Shown here: positions 28,760 through 38,089 of the stretch, piece by piece
How the letters are laid out: the number at the start of each line of letters is the position of its first letter
How positions within the stretch are numbered: position 1 is the first letter of the stretch
Assembly: GCF_013408555.1 (NCBI RefSeq)
Contig: NZ_JACBZN010000001.1
Location: 1,674,001-1,738,000, forward strand
Direction of reading: 5' to 3'
Length of the DNA stretch: 64,000 bases
Origin: Aeromicrobium tamlense
GTDB lineage: Bacteria > Actinomycetota > Actinomycetes > Propionibacteriales > Nocardioidaceae
Notes under the pieces: model-generated
What the model was told of the DNA's origin: nothing
Databases searched by the model: none
What the model saw: the letters and a program-made list of their open reading frames with translations, nothing else
Program-made: the position numbers and the translations under genes

Positions 28760-29851
28760 TCAGCCCGCCACGAGGACCGGGATGCGGCGCTCGCGGTCCG
28801 TGATGGAGCCGTGGAAGCCGCCCAGCAGCAGCTCGACGGCGAAGGCGTCGGAGGCGAACACCGCGAAGTCGTCGAGGGCAGCCACGACGACGTCGCCGAA
28901 GCGCCCGCGGACGGCGGGGTCGATCGGGCCGAACCACTCCTCCGCGTCGTCGCGCAGGCGGACCTCGACGCGGTCACCCAGCGCCTCGCGCCAGCGCGCG
29001 GCCACGGTGGCCTCGGCGCCGGAGCGCGTGTGGACGTGCCGGAACCGCGCCTCCCCCGCCACCAGCACGACGTCGTCGCGCAGCTCGGGGTGGTCGACGA
29101 GGTCGAAGCGGTCGTCCTTGGGGACGTCGACCATGCCGTGGTCGGCGGTGACCAGCAGCACGACGTCGGGCGGCAGCGCCGCGCGCAGGTCGGCGACGTC
29201 GCGGTCCACCTGGACGAGCGCCTTGCGCCACTCCTCGGAGTCGACGCCCGAGCCGTGGCCCGTGTGGTCGACGCTGGACTCGTAGGCGTAGACGAGGGCG
29301 CGGTCGTCGCGCTCGACGGCCTCGACGACGGCCGCGAGGCGGTCCCACGCGTGGCGCACGCCGACGAACGGCACGCCGCGCTGGCTGACCTGCGTGAGGC
29401 CGCTCAGCTCGAAGCGCGCGTCGTTGACGACGGTGACCGCGATGCGCTCGTCGGCCAGCTGCTTCAGCACGGTGGGGTACGGCTGCCACTCGGCGGGATC
29501 GATCCGGTCGTCCCACTGCAGCGTGTTGAGGAAGCGCGAGGTGCCCGGGATGCGACACGTGTAGCCCGCCATCCCGTGCTGGCCGGGCCGAAGGCCCGTG
29601 CCGAGCGACGTGAGGCTGACGGACGTGGTGGACGGGATGCCCGCGAGGACGCCGTCGATGTTCAGGCAGGACGACAGGAAGGGCGCCAGCTCGGCGTGCT
29701 CGCGCAGGAGGTCGAGGCCGAGGCCGTCGACGACCATGACGACGAAGCGCTTCGCCTGCGGGAGTCCCAGGACGTCGGTGAAGCCGCTCGCGCCGAGGGC
29801 GCCGCCCACCGAGGTCATGATCTCGTGGATGCCGGCGTGGGGCGTGGTCAT
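28760..29851 (-). CDS. Alkaline phosphatase superfamily protein (nucleotide pyrophosphatase/phosphodiesterase type)
   Basis: A 363-residue cytosolic enzyme without signal peptide. Metal and nucleophile residues of the type I phosphodiesterase fold are visible: VVDGLGLDLL (Asp), IPSTTSVSLTSLGTG (Thr nucleophile), DHTGHG, TADHGMVDVP and GFHGSITDRE. It should hydrolyse phosphodiester or pyrophosphate bonds of a nucleotide-like substrate. The ATG overlaps the stop of the DUF5998 gene (ATGA). Homologues sit next to parC in other actinobacteria; the substrate is unknown. Confidence 0.85.
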   Translation of the reverse strand: MTTPHAGIHEIMTSVGGALGASGFTDVLGLPQAKRFVVMVVDGLGLDLLREHAELAPFLSSCLNIDGVLAGIPSTTSVSLTSLGTGLRPGQHGMAGYTCRIPGTSRFLNTLQWDDRIDPAEWQPYPTVLKQLADERIAVTVVNDARFELSGLTQVSQRGVPFVGVRHAWDRLAAVVEAVERDDRALVYAYESSVDHTGHGSGVDSEEWRKALVQVDRDVADLRAALPPDVVLLVTADHGMVDVPKDDRFDLVDHPELRDDVVLVAGEARFRHVHTRSGAEATVAARWREALGDRVEVRLRDDAEEWFGPIDPAVRGRFGDVVVAALDDFAVFASDAFAVELLLGGFHGSITDRERRIPVLVAG

Positions 29852-30423
29852 CGAGCCTCGGTGACGGTCGTGGCGGCCGTGAGCGCGCGGGCGAACTCGA
29901 GCAGGCCGACGACGGCAGCACCGCCCTCGGCGGCGGCGCTCAGCCGCAGCGAGAAGTCGTCACCGGAGATCGAGCCGGTGTAGCCGTGGTCGGCCTCGCA
30001 CTCGGGGTCGTCGCAGCGGGCGGGCTCGAGCTCGACCCGGGACACGGCGCCCCAGCCGATCGTCAGGAGCGCCTCCTCCAGCTGCTGTGTCTGCGCCGAG
30101 ACCATGCGGGTGACGACGACGCCGGAGACGCGCGACAGCGGCACCGCCTCGACCGAGGTGGAGGTGTAGGGCTTCGGCAACAGCGTGTCGCCGGGGTGCT
30201 CGTCGGTGTGCGTCAGCAGCAGGCGCGTGGGCGTGAGGACCAGCACCGACATGTGCCGGCGGATCTCCTCACGGTCGAACGTGGGCTCGTGGTGCACGAC
30301 GAACGACTCGACGGGCTCGGTGGCGAGGGCGTCCTCGAGGGCGCCCGCCACGATCTCCGGGTAGTAGCCACTGCGGGAGATCGACTCGTACAGGTCCTTC
30401 GTGCGGTCCGTGGTTCGGGTCAC
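29848..30423 (-). CDS. DUF5998 family protein
   Basis: A 191-residue soluble protein: TKDLYESISRSGYYPEIVAGALEDALATEPVESFVVHHEPTFDREEIRRHMSVLVLTPTRLLLTHTDEH and a C-terminal segment with CDDPECEADHGYTGSISGDDFSLRLSA. This matches the actinobacterial DUF5998 family, which has a PH-like strand order and unknown function. The GTG start overlaps the stop of the acyl-CoA synthetase/GNAT gene, and its own stop overlaps the next ATG, so it is translated as part of the operon. Confidence 0.8.
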   Translation of the reverse strand: MTRTTDRTKDLYESISRSGYYPEIVAGALEDALATEPVESFVVHHEPTFDREEIRRHMSVLVLTPTRLLLTHTDEHPGDTLLPKPYTSTSVEAVPLSRVSGVVVTRMVSAQTQQLEEALLTIGWGAVSRVELEPARCDDPECEADHGYTGSISGDDFSLRLSAAAEGGAAVVGLLEFARALTAATTVTEAR

Positions 30424-33140
30424 CGACCCAGCGTATCCGTCGCCGCATCGGGCTGACTCAGCCGCCGCACGTACCAGTCGCCGCGGCTGTCGGACGACGG
30501 GATCACCTTCGCGCGGGCACTCAGGGCCGTGTAGCCGTCGGGATTGACCAGCACCGGCTCGAGGTCGAGCGACACCACCTCGGGCAGGTCGTCCTTCAGG
30601 GCCGCGAGACGCAGCACGATGTCCTCGAGCGACGCGACGTCGACGGGCTCGCTGCCGTGGTGGCCGAACAGCAGCGGCGCCGCGCGGATGCCGCTGACCA
30701 TCGTGCGGGCGTCGACGTCGGTGAGCGGCGGAATGCCGTAGCTGCGGTCCTCCAGCAACTCGCTGGGGGCGCCGGCGATGCCGAACGACACGAGCGGGCC
30801 GAAGAGACGGTCCTCCGTGGCGCGGAACGCGACCTGGACTCCGTCGGGCGCCGAGCGCTGGACGAAGAACGTGGTGTCGGCGCGGATGCCGCTCCACGTG
30901 GTCATCTCGTCCCAGGCCTCGGCCATGTCCTCGGCGTCGTGGATGCCCCGCCAGACGTGCGCGAGGTCGGGACGGGCGCGCAGGTGCTCGCTGCCGGCCT
31001 TGAGGACGACGTCCCAGCCGAGCTGCTCGCCGGCCGCGATCGCCTCCTCCTTGCTGTGCACGTTGGTCCAGGTCCACAGGTCGATGCCGTAGCAGGACAG
31101 CAGGTAGTGGACCTGCTCGGTGGACAGCACCGCGCCGCGCGGAGCGATCGTCAGCACGTCGCGGATCAGCGCCTTCGCGTCGCCGGAGCGGTGCTCGGCG
31201 GCGACGTGGTACTCGCCGTGGTCGCGCGAGGCCCACTCGGCGTAGTTCGTGGCACGGGCCAGCGCCTTCACGGCCGCTTCGGGCGCCGCGTACGACGGCA
31301 CCGAGCCGCGGCCGGCCGAGCCGCCCTCGAGGTCGGGCACGCGCAGCAGCACCGGGATGCCCTTGCTGGCCAGGAACGTGGAGACGATCGGCTTGTCGGA
31401 CTGCTCGCCGATCGCGGCCAGCACGGTGGCCACCGCGTCGCTGTCGGTGGTGATGGGCGGCGTGTAGACCACGACGAGCGCGTCGACGTCGGGGCGCGCG
31501 AGCGCGGCCTCGATGGCGACCTCGAACTCCTCGGCGCCGGCGGTGGCGCCCAGCGCGATGGGCGGGGCGACCTGGAGGCCCTGCGACTTCGCGGCGTCGG
31601 TGACGATCAGTCCCACGGCGTCGGAGTTGCCGACCACGGCGATGCGATTGCCGCGCGGCAGCGGCTGGTGGGCCAGCAGCTGGGCGACGTCGAACATCTC
31701 GTCGAGGTTGTCGACCTGGATCACGCCCGCCTGGCGGAACATCGCGTCGACCGCCTGCTGGGGCGCCGAGCTGCGGCGCACCGTGTGGCCGACGGGCACA
31801 CCCTGGGTGGACCGGCCCGACTTCACCGCGACGATCGGCTTGACCTCCGAGACGCGGCGGGCCAGCCGCGAGAACTTGCGCGGGTTGCCGATGTACTCGA
31901 GGTACAGCAGCACGACGTCGGTGCTGTCGTCCTGCTGCCAGTACTGCAGGAGGTCGTTGCCCGAGACGTCGGCGCGGTTGCCGGCCGAGACGAAGGTGGA
32001 CAGGCCCAGGCCGCGCGCGGAGACGGTCTCGAGGATCGCCGTGCCGAGGGCGCCGGACTGGCAGAAGAAGCCCGCGCGGCCGGGCGGCGGCATCGTGGCC
32101 GACAGCGAGGCGTTCAGCTGGACGTCGGAGGACGTGTTGATGATGCCCAGGCAGTTCGGGCCGATGAGGCGCAGGCCGTGGATGCGGCACGAGTGCAGCA
32201 GCTCCTGCTGGCGCGCGCGCCCCTCGGGACCCTCCTCGGCGAAGCCTGCCGAGATCACCACGAGGCCGTGGACGCCCTTGGCGGCGCAGTCGAGGACGAC
32301 GTCGTTGACGTGCTCGGCCGGCACCGCGACGATCGCGATCTCGACCTCGCCCGGGATGTCGCGCACGGTCGGGTAGGCCGTGAGGCCCGAGACGGCCTCG
32401 GCCTGGGAGTTCACGGCGTAGACGGTGCCGCCGTAGTCGCCCAGCACGAGGTTGCGGACCATGGCCTGGCCGATCGAGCCGGCACGGCGGCTGGCGCCGA
32501 CGACGGCGACGCTGCGGGCGCCGAAGATGCGGGCGATCGAGGCGGCCTCGGCGCGCTGCTCGCGCGAGCGCATGACGCCGAGCGCGGAGTCGGTGGGGTT
32601 GATCTCGAAGGTGAGGCGCTGCACGCCGTCCTCGAGGGTGCCGCTGATGGTGTAGCCCATCTCCCGGAACACCTGGAGCATGCGCACGTTCTCGGGCAGG
32701 ACCTCGGCGGTGAACTCGGTGAAGCCGCGCTCGCGACCGGCCTGGGCGAGGTGCTCCAGCAGCAGCTGGCCGATGCCACGACCCTGGTGGGCGTCCTCGA
32801 CGAGGAATGCGACCTCGGCCTCGTCGTCGGAGACGGCGTCGTAGCGGCCGACCGCGATGATGTCGTCCTGCTGCGTCACCACGAACGCGACGCGCTTGTA
32901 GTGGTCGACGGTGGTGAACCGCTGCACGTCGCGGTCGGACAGCCGCGGGTACGGGGCGAAGAAGCGGAAGTACTTCGACTCGGCCGAGACGCGGTCGTAG
33001 AACTCGACGAACTTCGGGGCGTCCTCGGGGACGATGGGGCGGATCTGAGCGACGCGCCCGTCCTTGAGCAGGACGTCGGCCTCCCACGCGGGGACCGGGT
33101 GGGGCATCAGGCTCGTCTCGACCGGTTCGCTGCCACTCAC
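30420..33140 (-). CDS. Bifunctional GNAT acetyltransferase / NDP-forming acyl-CoA synthetase-like protein
   Basis: A 906-residue fusion. Residues 20-185 are a GNAT domain (EVAFLVEDAHQGRGIGQLLLEHL is the acetyl-CoA loop); 205-305 a CoA-binding domain (SVAVVGASRRAGSIGQ); 310-470 a succinyl-CoA-ligase-like domain (FCQSGALGTAILE, VAVKSGRSTQG, then a retained HT); about 660-895 an ATP-grasp domain. Relatives are the Pat-type lysine acetyltransferases that silence acetyl-CoA synthetase; the GNAT-first order is the actinobacterial form. In the ATP-grasp, FGxGG reads FGIAG, so synthetase activity may be lost. GTG 33140 is set by TAGGTT 7 nt upstream. It leads a four-gene coupled operon. Confidence 0.88.
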   Translation of the reverse strand: MSGSEPVETSLMPHPVPAWEADVLLKDGRVAQIRPIVPEDAPKFVEFYDRVSAESKYFRFFAPYPRLSDRDVQRFTTVDHYKRVAFVVTQQDDIIAVGRYDAVSDDEAEVAFLVEDAHQGRGIGQLLLEHLAQAGRERGFTEFTAEVLPENVRMLQVFREMGYTISGTLEDGVQRLTFEINPTDSALGVMRSREQRAEAASIARIFGARSVAVVGASRRAGSIGQAMVRNLVLGDYGGTVYAVNSQAEAVSGLTAYPTVRDIPGEVEIAIVAVPAEHVNDVVLDCAAKGVHGLVVISAGFAEEGPEGRARQQELLHSCRIHGLRLIGPNCLGIINTSSDVQLNASLSATMPPPGRAGFFCQSGALGTAILETVSARGLGLSTFVSAGNRADVSGNDLLQYWQQDDSTDVVLLYLEYIGNPRKFSRLARRVSEVKPIVAVKSGRSTQGVPVGHTVRRSSAPQQAVDAMFRQAGVIQVDNLDEMFDVAQLLAHQPLPRGNRIAVVGNSDAVGLIVTDAAKSQGLQVAPPIALGATAGAEEFEVAIEAALARPDVDALVVVYTPPITTDSDAVATVLAAIGEQSDKPIVSTFLASKGIPVLLRVPDLEGGSAGRGSVPSYAAPEAAVKALARATNYAEWASRDHGEYHVAAEHRSGDAKALIRDVLTIAPRGAVLSTEQVHYLLSCYGIDLWTWTNVHSKEEAIAAGEQLGWDVVLKAGSEHLRARPDLAHVWRGIHDAEDMAEAWDEMTTWSGIRADTTFFVQRSAPDGVQVAFRATEDRLFGPLVSFGIAGAPSELLEDRSYGIPPLTDVDARTMVSGIRAAPLLFGHHGSEPVDVASLEDIVLRLAALKDDLPEVVSLDLEPVLVNPDGYTALSARAKVIPSSDSRGDWYVRRLSQPDAATDTLGR

Positions 33141-33147
33141 GGGCACA

Positions 33148-33153
33148 AACCTA
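33148..33153 (-). promoter_or_regulatory. -10 hexamer of acyl-CoA synthetase/GNAT operon, leaderless
   Basis: TAGGTT on the minus strand, 7 nt before GTG 33140; decides this start over GTG 33179 and GTG 33146. Confidence 0.6.
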
Positions 33154-33202
33154 CCCCGCACGCGGCGGGTCGGGCGCACCCCGCGCGGGGCGGGGCGGGA
33201 GA

Positions 33203-35680
33203 ATGGCCGGCGTGACTGGATCGAGCACCGAGACCGTGGACTTCGAGGAGCACATCCTCGACACCGACGTCGGCGACGAGATGCGCTCCAGCTTCCTCGA
33301 GTACGCCTACTCGGTGATCTACGCCCGGGCGCTGCCCGATGCGCGCGACGGCCTGAAGCCCGTCCAACGCCGCATCCTCTACACGATGGACGAGATGGGC
33401 CTGCGCCACGACCGTCCGCACGTGAAGAGCGCGCGCCCCGTCGGCGAGGTCATGGGCAAGCTGCACCCGCACGGCGACAGCGCGATCTACGACGCGCTCG
33501 TGCGTCTCGTCCAGCCGTGGGCGCTGCGGCTGCCGCTGCTGGACGGCCACGGCAACTTCGGCTCGCCCGACGACCCGCCCGCCGCGATGCGCTACACCGA
33601 GATCCGGATGGACCGCGCGGCCGAGGCGATGACCGCGTCGCTCGACGAGGACACGGTCGACTTCAAGCCGAACTACGACGGCCGCCTGCAGGAGCCCACC
33701 GTGCTCCCCGCCGCGATCCCCCAGCTGCTGGTCAACGGCGCGTCCGGCATCGCGGTCGGCATGGCCACGAACATCGCCCCGCACAACCTCATCGAGGTCG
33801 TCCAGGCGCTGCGCCACCTCATCGACCACCCCGACGCCGACCTCGACGCGCTCATGCGGTTCGTGCCCGGCCCCGACCTGCCCACGGGCGGCAAGATCGT
33901 CGGCCTCGACGGCATCCGCGACGCCTACGCCACCGGCAACGGCTCGTTCAAGATGCGCGCCACCACCCGCATCGAGAACGTGACGCCGCGCAGGAAGGGC
34001 ATCGTCGTCACCGAGCTGCCCTACAACGTGGGCCCCGAGAAGGTCATCGAGTCGATCAAGAAGCTCGTCCAGGCCAAGAAGATCCAGGGCATCTCCGACC
34101 TGAAGAACCTCACCGACCGCACCCACGGGCTGCGGCTGGTGATCGAGATCAAGAACGGCATCGTCCCCGAGGCGCTGCTCGAGCAGCTGTACCGCCAGAC
34201 GCCGCTGGAGACCTCGTTCGGCATCAACGCCGTCGCCCTCGTCGACGGCCAGCCGCGCACGCTCGGTCTGCGCGAGATGCTCACGGTCTACCTCGAGCAC
34301 CGCATCGACGTCGTCCGCCGCCGCACCACGTTCCGCCGCACGAAGGCGGCGGACCGGCTGCACCTCGTCGACGGCCTGATGATCGCGATCCTCGACATCG
34401 ACGAGGTCATCCAGCTGATCCGCTCCTCGGAGAACCGCGGCGAGGCGCGCCAGCGCCTCATGTCCGTCTTCGACCTCTCCGAGCTGCAGGCCGACTACAT
34501 CCTCGACCTCCAGCTGGGCCGGCTGACGAAGTTCTCGCGGCTCGAGCTCGAGCGCGAGGCCGACGAGCTGCGCCGCCTCATCGAGGAGCTCGACGCGATC
34601 CTCGCCGACGAGGGCACGCTGCGCTCGGTCGTCGGCGACGAGCTCGCCCAGATGGCCCAGCAGTTCGGCACGCCGCGGCGCACCGTGCTGCTGGAGTCGG
34701 CGGGCGTTCCCGTGCCGATCGCCAAGGGCGGCTCGCTCGAGGTCCCCGACGACCCGTGCTGGGTGCTGCTGTCCTCCACGGGACTCGTGGCGCGGACGTC
34801 CGATGCCGAGCCGCTGGGCGACCACGGCCGCCGGGCCAAGCACGACACCGTGGTCGCCGCCGTCCGCGCCACCGCGCGCGGCCAGGTCGGCATCGTCACG
34901 TCCGCCGGCACGGTCCACCGCCTCGAGGTCGTCGACCTGCCGGCCCTGCCGCCCACGGCCGACTCCCCCCGCCTCCAGGGCGGCGTCCCGCTGGGCGAGC
35001 TGCTGAGCCTCGACGGCGACGCGCTCACGCTCATGACGTTCGACGAGGACGTGCCCGGGCTCGCACTCGGCACCCGCGACGGCGTCGTCAAGCGGGTCAA
35101 GCCCGACCACCTGTCGAACCGCGACTCGTGGGAGCTCATCCGGCTGGAGGACGGCGACAAGGTGGTCGGCGCGGTGCCGCTGACCACGGGCGAGGAGGAG
35201 CTGGCGTTCGTCACCTCCGAGGCCCAGCTGCTGCACTTCCCCGCCTCGCTCGTGCGCCCTCAGGGCCGCAGCGGCGGCGGCGTCGCCGGCGTCAAGCTCG
35301 GCGGCGGTGCCCACGTGGTCGCGTTCGGCGCGGTGTCCGACGTCGAGTCGGCCCACGTCGTCACGGTGGCCGGCAGCTCCGACGCGCTTCCCGGCACGCA
35401 GGCCGGCTCGGCCAAGGTGAGCCCGTTCGCGATCTACCCGGGCAAGGGTCGCGGCACCGGCGGCGTCCGCTGCCAGCGCCTGCTGAGCGGTGAGGACGCC
35501 CTGGTGTTCGCGTGGGTCGGCGACGGCACCCCGGTGGCCTCCGCGGCCAGCGGCTCGCCGGTCGACCTGCCCGAGCCGGTGGAGAAGCGCGACGCCTCAG
35601 GCACTCCGGTGGGCCAGCCGATCACGGGCGTCTCATCGGCCGCGGCCTCCTTGCCGGGGGCGCGAGACGTGTCAGACTGA
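33203..35680 (+). CDS. parC: DNA topoisomerase IV subunit A
   Basis: An 825-residue type IIA topoisomerase A subunit. MRSSFLEYAYSVIYARALPDARDGLKPVQRRILY opens the winged-helix domain; the DNA-cleaving Tyr is residue 131 in AAMRYTEIRM; the quinolone-binding helix has Ser93 and Asp97, the drug-sensitive type. The tower and coiled coil (LQADYILDLQLGRLTKFSRLELEREADELRRLIEELD) and a beta-pinwheel with QGRSGGGVAGVKL follow. With ParE (39169-41259) it decatenates daughter chromosomes. Calling it ParC rather than GyrA rests on the nearby parE and the Streptomyces-like parE/sigA neighbourhood. GGGAGA precedes the ATG. Confidence 0.9.
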   Translation: MAGVTGSSTETVDFEEHILDTDVGDEMRSSFLEYAYSVIYARALPDARDGLKPVQRRILYTMDEMGLRHDRPHVKSARPVGEVMGKLHPHGDSAIYDALVRLVQPWALRLPLLDGHGNFGSPDDPPAAMRYTEIRMDRAAEAMTASLDEDTVDFKPNYDGRLQEPTVLPAAIPQLLVNGASGIAVGMATNIAPHNLIEVVQALRHLIDHPDADLDALMRFVPGPDLPTGGKIVGLDGIRDAYATGNGSFKMRATTRIENVTPRRKGIVVTELPYNVGPEKVIESIKKLVQAKKIQGISDLKNLTDRTHGLRLVIEIKNGIVPEALLEQLYRQTPLETSFGINAVALVDGQPRTLGLREMLTVYLEHRIDVVRRRTTFRRTKAADRLHLVDGLMIAILDIDEVIQLIRSSENRGEARQRLMSVFDLSELQADYILDLQLGRLTKFSRLELEREADELRRLIEELDAILADEGTLRSVVGDELAQMAQQFGTPRRTVLLESAGVPVPIAKGGSLEVPDDPCWVLLSSTGLVARTSDAEPLGDHGRRAKHDTVVAAVRATARGQVGIVTSAGTVHRLEVVDLPALPPTADSPRLQGGVPLGELLSLDGDALTLMTFDEDVPGLALGTRDGVVKRVKPDHLSNRDSWELIRLEDGDKVVGAVPLTTGEEELAFVTSEAQLLHFPASLVRPQGRSGGGVAGVKLGGGAHVVAFGAVSDVESAHVVTVAGSSDALPGTQAGSAKVSPFAIYPGKGRGTGGVRCQRLLSGEDALVFAWVGDGTPVASAASGSPVDLPEPVEKRDASGTPVGQPITGVSSAAASLPGARDVSD

Positions 35681-35685
35681 CCGAC

Positions 35686-36372
35686 GTGTTTCCTCGACTG
35701 CTGACCGCGACGATCCTGAGCAGCGCCCTGCTGCTGACCGCCTGCACCGGCGACGACTCCGACTCCGGCGACCCCGCCGAGCGCCTCGACGCCGCCTCAC
35801 AGGCGCTGGCGGAGGCCGAGTCGTTCGACATCTCCCTCAGCACGAAGGAGCTGCCCAGCGGGCAGCGCGGGCTGCTCTCGGCGGACGGCGTCGGCGACCA
35901 GTCCCCCGCCTTCCAGGGCGACGTGAAGGTGGTCGCCGGTGGCGCCACCCTCGCGGCCGAGGTGATCTCGGTCGACGGCAAGACCTACGCCAAGACCGGC
36001 TTCTCGCCCGTCTGGGCGCCCCTCGACCCCGCCTCGCTCGGCGCACCCGACCCGGCCGACCTGGTGGGCACCGACGCCGACTCCGGACTCGCCGGCCTGC
36101 TGAAGGCCACCGAGGACGTCGAGGCCGGCGACCAGTCCCGCGACGGCGACCTCGTCCTCACCGAGATCACCGGCGACCTGCCCGGCGAGCGCATCGCGCA
36201 GCTGATCCCCACGGCCGACAAGACCGAGGACTTCGACGTCACGTACCGGCTCACCGACGACGACGAGCTGCACGACGCCAAGATCACCGGCCCGTTCTAC
36301 GGCGGCGAGGACGTGACCTACACGCTGCGGCTGGAACCGCGCGACGAGCCCGCCGGCATCGAGGCTCCCTGA
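35686..36372 (+). CDS. lprG: LppX_LprAFG family lipoprotein (LprG-like)
   Basis: A 228-residue exported lipoprotein. The signal peptide ends in the lipobox LLLTAC (modified Cys at about residue 21). The mature part has the LppX/LprG strand pattern: AERLDAASQALAEAESFDISLSTKELPSGQRGLLSADGVGD, FQGDVKVVAGGATLAAEVISVDGKTYAKTGFSPVWAPLDPASLG, and DVTYRLTDDDELHDAKITGPFYGGEDVTYTLRLE. Members hold acylated lipids in a hydrophobic cavity. GTG 35686 lies 5 nt after the parC stop. The next gene resembles the P55 exporter, the same pairing as mycobacterial lprG-Rv1410c for triacylglyceride and lipoglycan transport. Confidence 0.87.
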   Translation: MFPRLLTATILSSALLLTACTGDDSDSGDPAERLDAASQALAEAESFDISLSTKELPSGQRGLLSADGVGDQSPAFQGDVKVVAGGATLAAEVISVDGKTYAKTGFSPVWAPLDPASLGAPDPADLVGTDADSGLAGLLKATEDVEAGDQSRDGDLVLTEITGDLPGERIAQLIPTADKTEDFDVTYRLTDDDELHDAKITGPFYGGEDVTYTLRLEPRDEPAGIEAP

Positions 36373-36382
36373 GCCGGTGGCG

Positions 36383-38089
36383 ATGAAGGAGCTCGCGTCC
36401 CGCGGGCTGCTCGCGCTCGCGGCGGTGGCCATCGGCTTCGCCGCCGCGGACACGTACGTCGTCGTCCTGGCGCTGCCGGACATGATGACGGCCGCCGGCC
36501 TCACGGTCGCCGAGCTGCAGCGGGCCGCGCCGATCATCTCGGGGTTCCTGCTCGGCTACGTGGCGGTCCTGCCGCTCATCGGCCGGGTCTCGGACCTGCG
36601 CGGACGGGTTCCCGTGCTGATCGGCTGCCTCGTGATCTTCGCGATCGGCTCGGTGATCACGGCGGCGGGCTACGACCTCACCACGATCGTGCTCGGACGG
36701 CTGATCCAGGGCATCGGCGGGGGCGGGCTCATCCCGCCGACCCTCGCGCTCATCGCCGACACGTGGCCCGCCGAGCGGCGCGGGCTGCCGCTGGGCATCG
36801 TCGGCGCCGTCCAGGAGCTCGGCAGCGTCGTCGGCCCGCTCTGGGGCGCGGCGATCCTCGCCTTCGGCACGTGGCACGACATCTTCTGGCTCAATGCGGC
36901 GGTCGGTCTCCTCATCGGCGCCGCCCTCCTGCGTCACCGCCCCGCCGAGCACGAGCGAGGCTGGGACGTGCCCGGCCTGCTCCTGGCGCTGCTGGCGGGC
37001 GGCTGTCTCCTGCTGGTGATGCTCGAGCCCGAGCGGCTCACCACCGGTGTCACGAGCGGGCTGGCGTTCCTGCCGGTGGCCGGCGACTCGCGGTGGCTCA
37101 CGCCGCTCGCCCTCGTCGGCTACGGCCTGCTCGTGGCCTTCGCGGTGCGCCAGGCCACCGCAGCCCGTCCGCTGCTCGCGTGGCGCGCATGGGGCGAGGT
37201 GGCACGCCAGACCGACCTGTGGGGCGCCACGGCGCTCACGGTGGCCCTCGGAGCCGTCATCCTGACGTTCGCCAGCGCGGAGCCCGAGCAGGCCGTCGTG
37301 TCCGAGGACGCGATCGTGCTGCTGCCGGTCGCGGCGATCGCGCTCGGTCTCTTCGTCTGGCGCGGACGGCACGCGGCGCACCCGCTCATCCCCCGTGACT
37401 CACTCACCGCCACTCCTGCGTGGGGCTCCATCGCGGTCTCGTTCTTCGTCGGCTCCGCGCTGATCGCCGCGCTCGTCGACATCCCGTTCTTCGCGCGCCT
37501 GACGATCGCGCCCGACGACCAGCTCGAGGCCGCGCTCGTGCTGCTGCGTTTCCTCGTCGCCCTGCCGGTCGGCGCCGTCCTGGGCGGCTGGCTGCTGCGG
37601 CACCTGCCGGCCGGGCCGCTGACCGGTGCCGCCCTCGCCCTCTCGGGAGGCTGCTTCCTCGTCATGGCGACGTGGGACCAGAAGTCGCTCGAGTCGTTCA
37701 CGTCGACGATCGTGCTGGCGGCGTGCGGCCTCGGCTTCGGGCTCGCGATCGCGCCGGTGAACGCCGCGCTGCTCGAGCACACGGCCGACGACGTGCACGG
37801 CCTGGCGAGCGCGCTGCTCGTTGTCGCGCGGATGGTGGGCATGCTGATCGGCATCTCCGCCCTGACCACGCTCGGCCTGCGGGCGTTCCACTCCGCGGTG
37901 GAGCGGATCCCGCCCATCGAGGAGCTCTGCAACGGCTCGGCCACCGCGTGCCGCGCCTACAACGGGGCGATGCGCGACGCCGGGATCGCGCAGTTGCAGG
38001 CCGTCTTCACCGGCGCCGCGGTGGCGGCGTTCGTCGCGGCGGCCCTCGCCCTGCTGCTCCTGCGCCGGCGCGCTAGTTTCTCCTCATGA
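36383..38089 (+). CDS. MFS transporter, P55 (Rv1410c)-like lipid/drug exporter
   Basis: A 568-residue 14-helix facilitator. FAAADTYVVVLALPDMM in helix 1, LLGYVAVLPLIGRVSDLRGRVPVL (motif A), VLGRLIQGIGGGGLIPPTLALIADTWP, GIVGAVQELGSVVGPLWG and VVARMVGMLIGISALTTLGLRAF align with the mycobacterial P55 pump. P55 works with LprG to move triacylglycerides and confers drug tolerance. A periplasmic loop before the last helix contains two Cys (ELCNGSATACRA). ATG 36383 is 10 nt after the lipoprotein stop; GTG 36377 is possible. Its stop overlaps the carbonic anhydrase ATG. Confidence 0.88.
   Translation: MKELASRGLLALAAVAIGFAAADTYVVVLALPDMMTAAGLTVAELQRAAPIISGFLLGYVAVLPLIGRVSDLRGRVPVLIGCLVIFAIGSVITAAGYDLTTIVLGRLIQGIGGGGLIPPTLALIADTWPAERRGLPLGIVGAVQELGSVVGPLWGAAILAFGTWHDIFWLNAAVGLLIGAALLRHRPAEHERGWDVPGLLLALLAGGCLLLVMLEPERLTTGVTSGLAFLPVAGDSRWLTPLALVGYGLLVAFAVRQATAARPLLAWRAWGEVARQTDLWGATALTVALGAVILTFASAEPEQAVVSEDAIVLLPVAAIALGLFVWRGRHAAHPLIPRDSLTATPAWGSIAVSFFVGSALIAALVDIPFFARLTIAPDDQLEAALVLLRFLVALPVGAVLGGWLLRHLPAGPLTGAALALSGGCFLVMATWDQKSLESFTSTIVLAACGLGFGLAIAPVNAALLEHTADDVHGLASALLVVARMVGMLIGISALTTLGLRAFHSAVERIPPIEELCNGSATACRAYNGAMRDAGIAQLQAVFTGAAVAAFVAAALALLLLRRRASFSS
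38074..38079 (+). promoter_or_regulatory. -10 hexamer of carbonic anhydrase gene inside the MFS gene, leaderless
   Basis: TAGTTT, 6 nt before ATG 38086. It would give the last gene an additional, separate leaderless transcript despite the ATGA coupling. Confidence 0.5.
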
